From NCBI RefSeq assembly GCF_013408985.1, contig NZ_JACBZT010000001.1:1550001-1614000 (forward strand): DNA of 64,000 nt, given 5' to 3'. This document shows, piece by piece, positions 32,012 to 41,198 of the stretch (position 1 is the first letter of the stretch; each line of letters opens with the position of its first letter). The DNA is from Petropleomorpha daqingensis. Its GTDB lineage: Bacteria > Actinomycetota > Actinomycetes > Mycobacteriales > Geodermatophilaceae. The position numbers and the translations under genes are program-made. The notes under the pieces were generated by a model, which searched no databases, was not told where the DNA came from, and saw nothing but the letters and a program-made list of their open reading frames with translations.

Positions 32012-33223
32012 ATGACGCACGACCCGTGGCTCGCCGATCTCCTGCTCGACCGCACCGGCATGCTCTCCGACGCCGACATCGCGCAGGAGCTCGCGGCGAC
32101 GCTGGCCGCGCGCGATCCGTCCCTGGCCGGCCACGGGATCGCGACGCAGGCGCTGCTGGACGCTCTCGACCAGAGCTGGGAACGCGGCTGGCAGCCGGCC
32201 GACGTCGTGCACAACGCCCGGCGGGCGCTCACGGCCGGGGCCGTGCCGCTGGCCGTCGCGCTGATCGGCGAGCACGCCCGGCGCAGCGACGCCGTGCTGC
32301 GCGCGCCCGACGCCTGGGTCGACCAGCTGCGCGAGCTGGGCGCGCTGGAGCCCGGGGACCCTGCCGTGGTGCACACCTGGCACCGGTCCGAGCGCCGGTC
32401 GGCGGCCGAGGCGTGGCGGATCGTGCTGCAGCTCGTCGGAGCGCTGCGCGGGGCGTTCCGGATCGAGACGCTGGTGCCACCGCCGTCGCAATGGGGTCCG
32501 CCGCGGTCGCGTCCGGCCGGGGAGCAGACGGCGGGCGACGAGCGCGTGCTGCGGCGGATCCGCGGGCTGCTGGCGAAGGCCGAGTCGACGGAGTTCCCGG
32601 AGGAGGCCGAGGCGCTGACCGCCAAGGCGCAGGAGCTGATGACCCGGTACGCGGTCGACGCCGCCCTGCTCGACACCGGGGCCTCGCCGTCCGACGGCGT
32701 CGGGACCCGGCGGGTGCACGTCGCCGACCCCTACGTGCGCGCCAAGATGCAACTCCTCGCCGCCGTCGCCGAGGCCAACGACGTCCGGCTGGTCTGGTAC
32801 GCGAGCCTCGGGATCGCCAACCTCGTCGGCCTGCCGGCCGACGTGGCCGCCGTCGAGCTGCTGTTCACCTCGCTCCTGCTGCAGGTCGCGCAGGCGATGT
32901 CCGCGGCCGAGCGGGCGCAGGGACGGCGGTCTGCGTCCCGGTCGTTCCGGCGGTCCTTCCTGCTCGGCTACGCGCACCGGATCGGTGAGCGGCTGCAGAC
33001 GGCGCGGCAGCGGGCCACCGCCGCGGCGGCCGCCGAGCACGGTGTCGATCTGCTGCCTGTGCTGCGGTCGCGGCGCGAGGCGGTGGGGAAGGCGACGGCC
33101 GAGCTCTTCCCGCGCGTGCGCAGCAGCCGGAGCAGGGCGTCGGTGGATGCCGGTGGCTGGTTCGCGGGCCGGGAGGCGGCCGAGCGCGCCGACGTGGGCC
33201 ACCGCCGGTCCTCGCTGCGCTGA
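32012..33223 (+). CDS. DUF2786 domain protein
   Basis: A 403-residue protein. RVLRRIRGLLAKAESTEFPEEAEALTAKAQELMTRY (about residues 180-215) is the DUF2786 signature helix pair; the rest is helical and Ala/Arg-rich, with VRAKMQLLAAVAEANDVRLVWY after it. Function is unknown; the domain is found near phage and restriction genes in some genomes, but no such context is evident here. ATG 32012 is chosen because similarity begins soon after. A palindrome follows the stop directly. Confidence 0.8.
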   Translation: MTHDPWLADLLLDRTGMLSDADIAQELAATLAARDPSLAGHGIATQALLDALDQSWERGWQPADVVHNARRALTAGAVPLAVALIGEHARRSDAVLRAPDAWVDQLRELGALEPGDPAVVHTWHRSERRSAAEAWRIVLQLVGALRGAFRIETLVPPPSQWGPPRSRPAGEQTAGDERVLRRIRGLLAKAESTEFPEEAEALTAKAQELMTRYAVDAALLDTGASPSDGVGTRRVHVADPYVRAKMQLLAAVAEANDVRLVWYASLGIANLVGLPADVAAVELLFTSLLLQVAQAMSAAERAQGRRSASRSFRRSFLLGYAHRIGERLQTARQRATAAAAAEHGVDLLPVLRSRREAVGKATAELFPRVRSSRSRASVDAGGWFAGREAAERADVGHRRSSLR

Positions 33224-33239
33224 CGTTCCCGCGGGAACG
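33224..33239. repeat. CGTTCCCGCGGGAACG palindrome, copy 1 (left of HNH gene)
   Basis: Perfect 16-bp palindrome starting directly after the stop codon of the DUF2786 gene and 52 bases before the HNH gene start. An identical copy is at 34857-34872 near the end of the HNH gene, so the pair brackets that gene. Confidence 0.75.
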
Positions 33240-33291
33240 CCGCAACGCGCTGACCTGCACTCTTGTCGGCAGGCAGCGGTAGCGTTCGAAC

Positions 33292-34893
33292 ATGAGTTCG
33301 AGTGACAGAGATGTTCCGATCGAGGAGCTGGCGGCGGCGATCACGGCCGGTGCCGTTCGGCTGGCCGCGGCCACGGCGTCCTGGCTCCGGCTGGTCGCGG
33401 AGTTCGACGAGCGCGGCGGCTGGCAGGGCGTCGGCATCCGTTCGTGCGCCGAATGGCTGGCCTGGCAGTGCGGTCTCGGTCCCGGCGCGGCACGGGAGCA
33501 CGTGCGCGTGGCCCGGGCGCTGCGCTCGCTGCGGGCGATCGACGCCGCGTTCGCGACCGGCCGGCTGTCCTACTCGAAGGTGCGGGCATTGACGCGTATC
33601 GCAGAACCCGGTTGCGAGGCCGCCCTCCTGGAGCTCGCACTCTCGGCGACCGCATCGCAGACCGAGCGGTTCTGCCGGACGTGGCGGCGCGTCGACGACG
33701 AGACGGCCGACCAACGGCGGCCCGAAGAGCGGCTGCTCTTCGAGTACACGACCGACGACGAGGGCTTCTTCACCCTGAGGGTGCGCGGTCCCGTCGACCA
33801 GGGCGCACCGATGATGGCCGCGATCGAGTCCCTCGCCGAGCGCGACGCCCGCCGCGAGCGCGCCCAGAACAAGAAGGCCGCCGCTGGGCACGAGCAGGTG
33901 CGCAGGGACGGCGGCGCGGTCGATCCGGACCTGGCCGAGCGATGCGCCGAGGACGCCGCCGTCGGATTGGCGCGCGAGCGCACGACCGCCCGCCGGATCA
34001 CTGCGCTCACCGCACTCGCCGAGGCCCGCGCAGCGATGGACCGCCGCCCCGGCGACCCGCCTCGGCGCGAGGTCGTGGTCCACGTCGACGCCGACGTCCT
34101 GGCCGACGACACCGCCGCCGGCCGCGCGCACTACGAGGGCGGATCCGCGGTCACCGGCGCCCAGGCCCGGCGGCTGATGTGCGAGGCCAGCGTCGTCGCC
34201 ATGCTCGAGAAGGGCCGAGAACCGCTCGCCGTCGGCCGGCGGCGCCGCCTCGCCACGAAGGCCCAGCGACGGGCTCTCCTGCGCCGCGACGGTGGCTGCG
34301 CCCGTCCTGGCTGTCCCGAGACGCGGCTGGAACGGTTGCACGCCCACCACCTGCGCCACTGGCTCTTCGGCGGACGCACCGACCTGGCCAACCTGGTCCT
34401 GCTGTGCGACAACGACCACGGTCTGGTCCACGACCAGGACCTCGTGATGAGCCGCCAGGACGGCCGACTCGTGGTCCTGGACGACGACGGTCGGCATGTC
34501 TGGGGCACCGCCGACGCGGCGTTCGCCGAAGGGCTCGCCGGGCTCGGAACCGACCCGGCGTCGCATCCCGCCTTCGTCGGCGTCCAGCCGTTCGACCAGG
34601 TCAGCGGGCGGCGCCCGGCTCCCCGCCGCCCTGCCCGTCCGTGCCGTCCTGCCGGTCGCCGCGACTCGGTCCGACCGGCGTCCCAGCGTCGGCGCATCGA
34701 CCGCGTGCTCTTCCCCCACGGTGCACCGGACGACCTGCCCGACACGCTGCAGGAGCGCTACGACCGGATGGATCTCCGGTACGCCGTCAGCGTCCTCATG
34801 ACCAATCGCGATCTCGCCCGGCGCCTCGCCGCCGAGACCGGGACCCCCGTCGACGACGTTCCCGCGGGAACGTCGGGTGCCGGACGGGGATGA
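33292..34893 (+). CDS. DUF222 / HNH endonuclease-domain protein (13E12-type)
   Basis: A 533-residue protein. Residues about 1-300 are DUF222, helical (IRSCAEWLAWQCGLGPGAAREHVRVARALR and LSYSKVRALTRIA). Residues about 320-375 are the HNH nuclease: two cysteines in CARPGCPETRLERLHAHHL, then HWLFGGRTDLANLVLLC and DNDHGLVHDQD. Such proteins are the 13E12 repeat family of mycobacteria and form large paralogous sets in Geodermatophilaceae. Function is debated: domestic nuclease, mobile-element remnant or competence-related. ATG 33292 is clear. The gene is bracketed by two copies of a 16-bp palindrome; the right one is inside the last codons. Confidence 0.9.
   Translation: MSSSDRDVPIEELAAAITAGAVRLAAATASWLRLVAEFDERGGWQGVGIRSCAEWLAWQCGLGPGAAREHVRVARALRSLRAIDAAFATGRLSYSKVRALTRIAEPGCEAALLELALSATASQTERFCRTWRRVDDETADQRRPEERLLFEYTTDDEGFFTLRVRGPVDQGAPMMAAIESLAERDARRERAQNKKAAAGHEQVRRDGGAVDPDLAERCAEDAAVGLARERTTARRITALTALAEARAAMDRRPGDPPRREVVVHVDADVLADDTAAGRAHYEGGSAVTGAQARRLMCEASVVAMLEKGREPLAVGRRRRLATKAQRRALLRRDGGCARPGCPETRLERLHAHHLRHWLFGGRTDLANLVLLCDNDHGLVHDQDLVMSRQDGRLVVLDDDGRHVWGTADAAFAEGLAGLGTDPASHPAFVGVQPFDQVSGRRPAPRRPARPCRPAGRRDSVRPASQRRRIDRVLFPHGAPDDLPDTLQERYDRMDLRYAVSVLMTNRDLARRLAAETGTPVDDVPAGTSGAGRG
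34857..34872. repeat. CGTTCCCGCGGGAACG palindrome, copy 2 (within 3' end of HNH gene)
   Basis: Identical to the copy at 33224-33239; here the symmetry extends three further bases on each side. It encodes the tail residues VPAGTS of the HNH protein. Confidence 0.75.
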
Positions 34894-34900
34894 TGCCCGG

Positions 34901-35341
34901 GTGCCTCGGCTGCTGGTCGTCCACCACACGCCCTCGCCCGCTCTGCAGACCGTGCTGGAGGCGGTCAAGGAGGGAGCCGCGATGGTGGAGGAGGCGGAGC
35001 TCGTCCTGCGCCCGGCGCTGTCCGCCGGGGCTGCCGACCTGCTGGAGTGCGACGGCGTCCTGCTCGGGACGCCGGCCAACATCGGCTACATGTCGGGTGC
35101 GCTCAAGCACTTCTTCGACACCGTCTACTACCCCTGCCTCGATGCGACGGTCGGCCTGCCCTACGGCGTCTACGTGCACGGCAACGACGACACCGCCGGT
35201 GCGCTGAGGGCCATCGACACGATCACCGGGGGACTGAGGTGGAAGCAGGTGGCCGCCCCGCTCAGCCTGATCGGCACGCCTGGCAAGGACGAGCTCGAGG
35301 CGGTGCGGGAGCTGGCGGCCACGGTCGCCGTCAGCCTGTGA
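34901..35341 (+). CDS. Flavodoxin-like NAD(P)H-dependent FMN oxidoreductase
   Basis: A 146-residue single-domain protein. PRLLVVHHTPSPALQTVLEAV is the first strand and phosphate loop, and VLLGTPANIGYMSGALKHFFDTVYYPCLD is the FMN-ring loop of the NADPH-dependent FMN reductase/flavodoxin family (WrbA-like). It probably binds FMN and transfers electrons between partners or quinones. GTG 34901 is used; another GTG at 34877 overlaps the HNH gene. It lies eight bases after the HNH stop, so read-through is possible. Confidence 0.78.
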   Translation: MPRLLVVHHTPSPALQTVLEAVKEGAAMVEEAELVLRPALSAGAADLLECDGVLLGTPANIGYMSGALKHFFDTVYYPCLDATVGLPYGVYVHGNDDTAGALRAIDTITGGLRWKQVAAPLSLIGTPGKDELEAVRELAATVAVSL

Positions 35342-35363
35342 CCCCTGGCGCGGTTTGCCCCGG

Positions 35364-37070
35364 ATGACGCTCGGGCAGCCTGAGCCGGTGCCACCACGCC
35401 GCAGCGACGCCACCACGATCCGGAAGATCACCCACGACGTCCTCGGCTTCGACGACTTCCGCCCCGGCCAGGAGCGCGCGATGCGGGCAGTGGTCGGTGG
35501 GCGGGACACCCTCGCCGTCCTTCCCTCGGGCGCCGGGAAGTCGGCGATCTACCAGGTCGCCGGGCACCTGCTCGACGGTCCGGTCGTCGTCGTCTCCCCG
35601 CTCATCGCCCTGCAGCGCGACCAGGTCGACCGGCTGGAGGAGCTGCAGCCGGGCGCGGCCCACCACCTGAACTCCAGCATGTCCGCCGGCGACCAGCGGA
35701 AGGTCCTCGAGGGCCTGGCGGACGGAACGGTCCTCTACGTCTTCCTCGCCCCCGAGCAGCTGACCAAGCCCGAGGTCGTCGACGCCATCCGCGATGCCGG
35801 ACCGGCGCTGTTCGTCGTCGACGAGGCCCACTGCGTGAGCGCCTGGGGCCACGACTTCCGCCCCGACTACCTGCGCCTCGGCGGCGTGATCGAGCAGCTC
35901 GGTCACCCGACCGTCCTCGCCCTCACCGCCACCGCAGCCCCTCCGGTCCGCGCCGAGATCGTCGAACGCCTCGAGATGCGCGACGCCGAGGTCGTGGTCG
36001 CCGGCTTCGACCGCCCGGAGATCCGCCTCGAGGTCGACGCGCAGCCCGATGCGCACGGCAAGCGGGAGGCGGTCCTCGACCGCGTGCTCCAGCTCGTGGG
36101 CGACGGGCAGAAACCCGGCATCGTCTACAGCGCCACCCGCAAGGGCACCGAGGACCTCGCCGAGGCGCTGACCGAGCGCGGTCTGCGTGCCACGGCCTAC
36201 CACGCCGGGGTGCGCGCCGCCGAGCGCGACGAGCGGCAGGAGGCCTTCATGGCCGACGAGCTCGACGTCGTCGTCGCCACCACCGCCTTCGGCATGGGCA
36301 TCGACAAGCCCGACGTCCGGTTCGTCGTCCACGCCGAGCCGGCCGACTCGATCGACAGCTACTACCAGGAGATCGGCCGGGCCGGCCGCGACGGGCAGCC
36401 GGCGCTCGCCGTCCTGGTCTACCGGCAGGAGGACCTCGGGCTGCGTCGCTTCTTCGCCGCCGGCATCCCCGCCGAGCAGGAGCTGCAGCAGGTCGCCGGT
36501 CTGGTGCAGGCGGCCCAGGCAGCGGGCATCGAGGACGGCGTCGACGTCAAGGACCTGCGCGAGGAGACCGGCCGGGGCGCCACCCCGCTCGCCCGCGACC
36601 TCAACCTGCTCGAGCAGGTGTCCGCCGTCGTCCTCGACGAGGAGGGCGCCGCGCACCCCGCGGAGGGCGCCCCGAAGCCGTCCGAGGCCGCAGCGGCCGC
36701 CCGCGAGCTGGCCGAGCACCACGAGCGGGTCGACCAGAGCCGTGTCGAGATGATGCGCGGCTACGCCGAGACCACCGAGTGCCGGCGCCAGTTCCTCCTC
36801 GGCTACTTCGGCGAACAGCTCGACCAGCCGTGCGGCAACTGCGACAACGACACCCGCGCGGCCGAGAACGGGCAGCCGCAGCCGGCCGCCCCACCCGTGG
36901 ACACCCCCTTCCCGGTCGAGACGCCGGTCGAGCACGCCGAGTGGGGTCCCGGCGTGGTCATGCGGGTCGAGGACGACCGCCTCGTCGTCCTCTTCGACGA
37001 GGTCGGCTACAAGACGCTCGCGCTCGCCGCGGTGCTCGAGCACGGCCTGCTGAAGCCGCGGCCCGCCTGA
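35364..37070 (+). CDS. recQ: RecQ-family ATP-dependent DNA helicase
   Basis: A 568-residue SF2 helicase. Motif 0 is LGFDDFRPGQERAMRAV, Walker A PSGAGKSAIYQ (about residues 54-64; usual form PTGGGKS), motif II VVDEAHCVSAWGHDFRPDY, motif III ALTATAAP, motif V TTAFGMGIDKPDVRFV and motif VI YYQEIGRAGRDGQ. A zinc-binding RQC region follows (ECRRQFLLGYFGEQLDQPCGNCDN), then an unusual C-terminal TudorS/KOW-like segment (VEHAEWGPGVVMRVEDDRLVVLFDEVGYKTL). No HRDC domain is visible. GTG 35388 is an alternative start. Confidence 0.85.
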   Translation: MTLGQPEPVPPRRSDATTIRKITHDVLGFDDFRPGQERAMRAVVGGRDTLAVLPSGAGKSAIYQVAGHLLDGPVVVVSPLIALQRDQVDRLEELQPGAAHHLNSSMSAGDQRKVLEGLADGTVLYVFLAPEQLTKPEVVDAIRDAGPALFVVDEAHCVSAWGHDFRPDYLRLGGVIEQLGHPTVLALTATAAPPVRAEIVERLEMRDAEVVVAGFDRPEIRLEVDAQPDAHGKREAVLDRVLQLVGDGQKPGIVYSATRKGTEDLAEALTERGLRATAYHAGVRAAERDERQEAFMADELDVVVATTAFGMGIDKPDVRFVVHAEPADSIDSYYQEIGRAGRDGQPALAVLVYRQEDLGLRRFFAAGIPAEQELQQVAGLVQAAQAAGIEDGVDVKDLREETGRGATPLARDLNLLEQVSAVVLDEEGAAHPAEGAPKPSEAAAAARELAEHHERVDQSRVEMMRGYAETTECRRQFLLGYFGEQLDQPCGNCDNDTRAAENGQPQPAAPPVDTPFPVETPVEHAEWGPGVVMRVEDDRLVVLFDEVGYKTLALAAVLEHGLLKPRPA

Positions 37071-37110
37071 GCCGAGCCGCCGGTCACGCCCTGCAGAGAG
37101 GAACCACCCC

Positions 37111-38754
37111 GTGAAGGTCCTGGGCATCAACGCCATCTACCACGACCCGGCGGCCGCGCTCGTGGTCGACGGCAGGGTCGTGGCCGCGGCGGAGGAGGAG
37201 CGCTTCAGCCGGCGCAAGCACGGCAAGCGCCCGCTGCCGTGGAGCGCGTGGGAGCTGCCCGAGCTCTCCGCGGCGTGGTGCCTGAAGGAGGCCGGCATCC
37301 GGCCCGAGGAGCTCGACGCCGTCGCCTACTCCTTCGACCCCGCGCTCATGGGGACGCCGGAGGACTCCGGGCTGTTCGACGACGGCGACACGATGCGCAA
37401 GAAGTACGCCGAGATGGCCCCGGACTTCCTCGCCCACGCCCTGCCCGGTCTCGACCCGGCCCAGGTCCGCTTCGTGAAGCACCACGTCGCGCACGCGGCG
37501 TCGGCCGGGCTGGCCGCGCCGCAGCGCGACAACGCCGTCCTCGTCCTCGACGGGCGCGGCGAGGCGCACAGCCACCTGTCCGGCCGCTACGTCGACGGGC
37601 AGCTGGAGATCCTCGCCGGCCAGGCGCTCCCCCACTCGCTCGGCCTGATGTACGAGGAGCTCACCGAGCACCTCGGCTTCCTGCGCAGCTCCGACGAGTT
37701 CAAGGTCATGGCGATGGCGAGCTACGGCAAGCCGCGGTTCCTGGGCGAGGTCTCCGAGCTCATCCGCGCGACCGGCGACGGCGGCTTCGTCACCGAGACG
37801 ATCGACTTCTCCGACTTCGCCCCCCGTCTCGGCAAGGACGAGCGCTGGACCGAGGACCACGCCGACCTGGCTGCCAGCGTCCAGACGCGGCTGGAGGAGG
37901 TGCTGGTCGAGCTGGCCCGCTGGCTGCACGCGCAGACCGGTGACCGGGTGCTCACCATGGCCGGCGGGACGGCGCTCAACTGCGTGGCCAACACGCGGAT
38001 CCTCGCCGAGACCCCGTTCGAGGAGGTCTGGGTGCAGCCGGCCGCCGGGGACGCCGGGACGGCGCTCGGCGGCGCCCTGCACGTGGCCCACGAGCTGGGC
38101 GAACGCACCGAGCCGATGCCCGGGGCCGCGCTCGGCCGCGGCTGGACCGACGAGCAGATCGAGACCTGGCTGCAGACCGCCGCGATCGACTACGAGCGGC
38201 CGGACGACGTCGCCGAGGCCGTGGCGGAGGTCCTCGCCGACAACGGCATCGTCGCGTGGTTCCAGGGCCGCAGCGAGTACGGCCCCCGGGCGCTCGGCCA
38301 CCGGTCGCTGCTCGCCCACCCCGGCTTCGAGGCCAACCTCGAGCGGATGAACGACGTCAAGGGCCGCGAGCAGTTCCGCCCGGTCGCGCCGATGGTGCTG
38401 CTGGAGCGGGCGCCCGAGATCTTCAGCCGCGGCCCGATCCCCTCGCCGTACATGCTCTTCGTGCACGACGTCGCGCCGGAGTGGAAGGACCGGATCCCCA
38501 CCGTCACCCACGTGGACGGCACGGCGCGGATCCAGACCATCGACCCCGAGACCGAGCCCCTCGTGCACCGCATGATCGCGGCGTTCGAGCGGCGCACCGG
38601 GCTGCCGGTCGTGGTCAACACCAGCCTGAACACCGCGGGGCGCCCGATGGTCGACGACCCCCGCGACGCCCTCGAGTGCTTCGGCTCGGCGCCGGTCGAC
38701 CTGCTGGCCATCGGCCCGTTCGTCGTCCGCCGTCCGAAGCCCACGTCGCGCTGA
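37111..38754 (+). CDS. Carbamoyltransferase (NodU/CmcH family)
   Basis: A 547-residue enzyme. The N-terminal MKVLGINAIYHDPAAALVVDGR and HHVAHAASA are the Kae1/NodU ATP- and metal-binding part, with GGTALNCVANTRI; the C-terminal domain has GRSEYGPRALGHRSLLAHP, REQFRPVAPMVLLE and TSLNTAGRPMVDDP, all family hallmarks. These enzymes O-carbamoylate sugars or antibiotics using carbamoyl phosphate and ATP. No natural-product or nodulation genes surround it, so the substrate is unknown; a cell-wall sugar or small molecule are both possible. GTG 37111 has AGAGAGGA upstream. Confidence 0.9.
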   Translation: MKVLGINAIYHDPAAALVVDGRVVAAAEEERFSRRKHGKRPLPWSAWELPELSAAWCLKEAGIRPEELDAVAYSFDPALMGTPEDSGLFDDGDTMRKKYAEMAPDFLAHALPGLDPAQVRFVKHHVAHAASAGLAAPQRDNAVLVLDGRGEAHSHLSGRYVDGQLEILAGQALPHSLGLMYEELTEHLGFLRSSDEFKVMAMASYGKPRFLGEVSELIRATGDGGFVTETIDFSDFAPRLGKDERWTEDHADLAASVQTRLEEVLVELARWLHAQTGDRVLTMAGGTALNCVANTRILAETPFEEVWVQPAAGDAGTALGGALHVAHELGERTEPMPGAALGRGWTDEQIETWLQTAAIDYERPDDVAEAVAEVLADNGIVAWFQGRSEYGPRALGHRSLLAHPGFEANLERMNDVKGREQFRPVAPMVLLERAPEIFSRGPIPSPYMLFVHDVAPEWKDRIPTVTHVDGTARIQTIDPETEPLVHRMIAAFERRTGLPVVVNTSLNTAGRPMVDDPRDALECFGSAPVDLLAIGPFVVRRPKPTSR

Positions 38755-38806
38755 CACACCCGACCCGGTACTGAACCGCAGGCCAGAGGGCTGCCGAACA
38801 TCGGTT

Positions 38807-38864
38807 GTGCGCTACACGGACGGGTGAGATCCGTTTCCACGCAACACATCTGCGGGTAGCGCAC
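38807..38864. ncRNA. Candidate structured leader before the DUF4383 gene
   Basis: GTGCGCTAC (38807-38815) and its exact complement GTAGCGCAC (38856-38864) enclose 40 bases that hold a second, smaller inverted pair (ACGGA 38816-38820, TCCGT 38830-38834). It could be a cis-acting RNA or a nested terminator after the carbamoyltransferase gene. No known riboswitch consensus is recognised. Confidence 0.35.
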
Positions 38865-38914
38865 GGCCGGACCGCCGAGTCGTGGCGGAGGACTGATCTT
38901 CTGGAGGACACGAG

Positions 38915-39352
38915 ATGACCGCTTCGGCGGACAACACCAGCACCGGGGCCAGGCCCTGGCCGCAGATCCTCGCGCTCGTCTTCGGCGCGGTGTACCTGCT
39001 GGTCGGGATCGTCGGCTTCTTCGTCACCGGCTTCGACAACTTCGCCGACAACAGCCAGCACGAGATGCTGCTGTTCTTCATGATCAACCCGCTGCACAAC
39101 GTCGTGCACATCGTGATCGGCCTCGCCGGCCTGCTCCTCGCGCGCACCCTGACCGGTGCCCGCACCTACGGCTGGCTGCTCGCGGTGGGCTACGCCGCGG
39201 CCTTCGTCTACGGCCTGATCGCCGTCGGCGAGAGCTGGGACTTCCTGAACATCAACGCCGCCGACAACGTGCTGCACATCCTCACCGCGGTCGTCGGCCT
39301 GGTCATCGCGCTCGCCCCCGTGCGCACCGCGACGGCCGCTCGCACCGCCTGA
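38915..39352 (+). CDS. DUF4383 membrane protein
   Basis: A 145-residue protein with four membrane helices: ILALVFGAVYLLVGIVGFFV, a helix over NPLHNVVHIVIGLAGLLLA, GWLLAVGYAAAFVYGLIAVG and VLHILTAVVGLVIALA. The HNVVHIVIG and DNVLHILTAVVG motifs mark DUF4383, common and uncharacterised in Actinobacteria. ATG 38915 has TGGAGGAC in good position. A strong hairpin follows. Confidence 0.85.
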   Translation: MTASADNTSTGARPWPQILALVFGAVYLLVGIVGFFVTGFDNFADNSQHEMLLFFMINPLHNVVHIVIGLAGLLLARTLTGARTYGWLLAVGYAAAFVYGLIAVGESWDFLNINAADNVLHILTAVVGLVIALAPVRTATAARTA

Positions 39353-39369
39353 TCCACCCGCACGACCGG

Positions 39370-39412
39370 TCCGGCCGGTTCCGCAACGAAAACGTGCGCG
39401 GAACCGGCCGGA
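39370..39412. terminator. Terminator, 15-bp perfect stem
   Basis: TCCGGCCGGTTCCGC (39370-39384) and its exact complement at 39398-39412 enclose a 13-base A-rich loop. It lies 18 bases after the DUF4383 stop. Confidence 0.8.
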
Positions 39413-39506
39413 TCCATGTGTGAAACCGTCGATCCTGGGAAAGCGGCGCGGCACGGGTGACCCGGCAGGGAGGGACGACGCCCGTCCGGACCCCGAGGGG
39501 GCGGCC

Positions 39507-39866
39507 ATGGACGACGATCCCGTCCTCCGCGCGCTGGCGGAGGCGCTGGAGCGGGACGACCCGCAGCTGGCTGCGCTGCTGCGCGCCGGGCCTACCCAGC
39601 ACGTGCGCCGCGTCCTCGCCGCACCGGCGCGGCCGGCCGCTCCTCCTGGGGATCGTCCCCGCTACCGCCGCCGGCCGCCCGGCTGGGTGCTCTGGCTGGG
39701 GTGCGCGCTGGCCGCCGGGCTCGTCGTCCTCGCCAGCATCCCGCTCGGCCTGGCCGCCTTCGGCGTGCTCGGCATCGTGCTGCTCATGCTCTCGCCGCTG
39801 GTCGCCTGCCTCTGGTGCGCCACCATCGACGAGATGCGCCCACCGGAGCGGCCGGCCGGATCCTGA
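39507..39866 (+). CDS. Small membrane protein, DUF3040-like
   Basis: A 119-residue protein. The N-terminus DDDPVLRALAEALERDDPQLAALLR has the acidic helix seen in DUF3040 proteins; a basic Pro/Arg stretch follows, then two hydrophobic helices (WVLWLGCALAAGLVVLASIPL and AAFGVLGIVLLMLSPLVACLW). Probably an integral membrane protein of unknown role. ATG 39507 is preferred to the longer frame because similarity starts there. Confidence 0.65.
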   Translation: MDDDPVLRALAEALERDDPQLAALLRAGPTQHVRRVLAAPARPAAPPGDRPRYRRRPPGWVLWLGCALAAGLVVLASIPLGLAAFGVLGIVLLMLSPLVACLWCATIDEMRPPERPAGS

Positions 39867-39908
39867 CCCCGCTGCGCCGGGCATCGGCGGGGCGTTTACG
39901 TTGCGGTC

Positions 39909-41120
<1,212 letters not shown>

Positions 41121-41198
41121 AACCGGCGCAGCGATCCGCCCCTCGGGGCCCCGACGTGCGGGATCATCCCGGGCGGACGGGAGCGGAGGGATGACGTC

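Noticed and set aside
33292-34893. HNH gene as transposase, intron homing endonuclease or phage terminase
   Set aside because: The DUF222 domain identifies the 13E12 family. No inverted-repeat element structure, split host gene or phage neighbours are seen.
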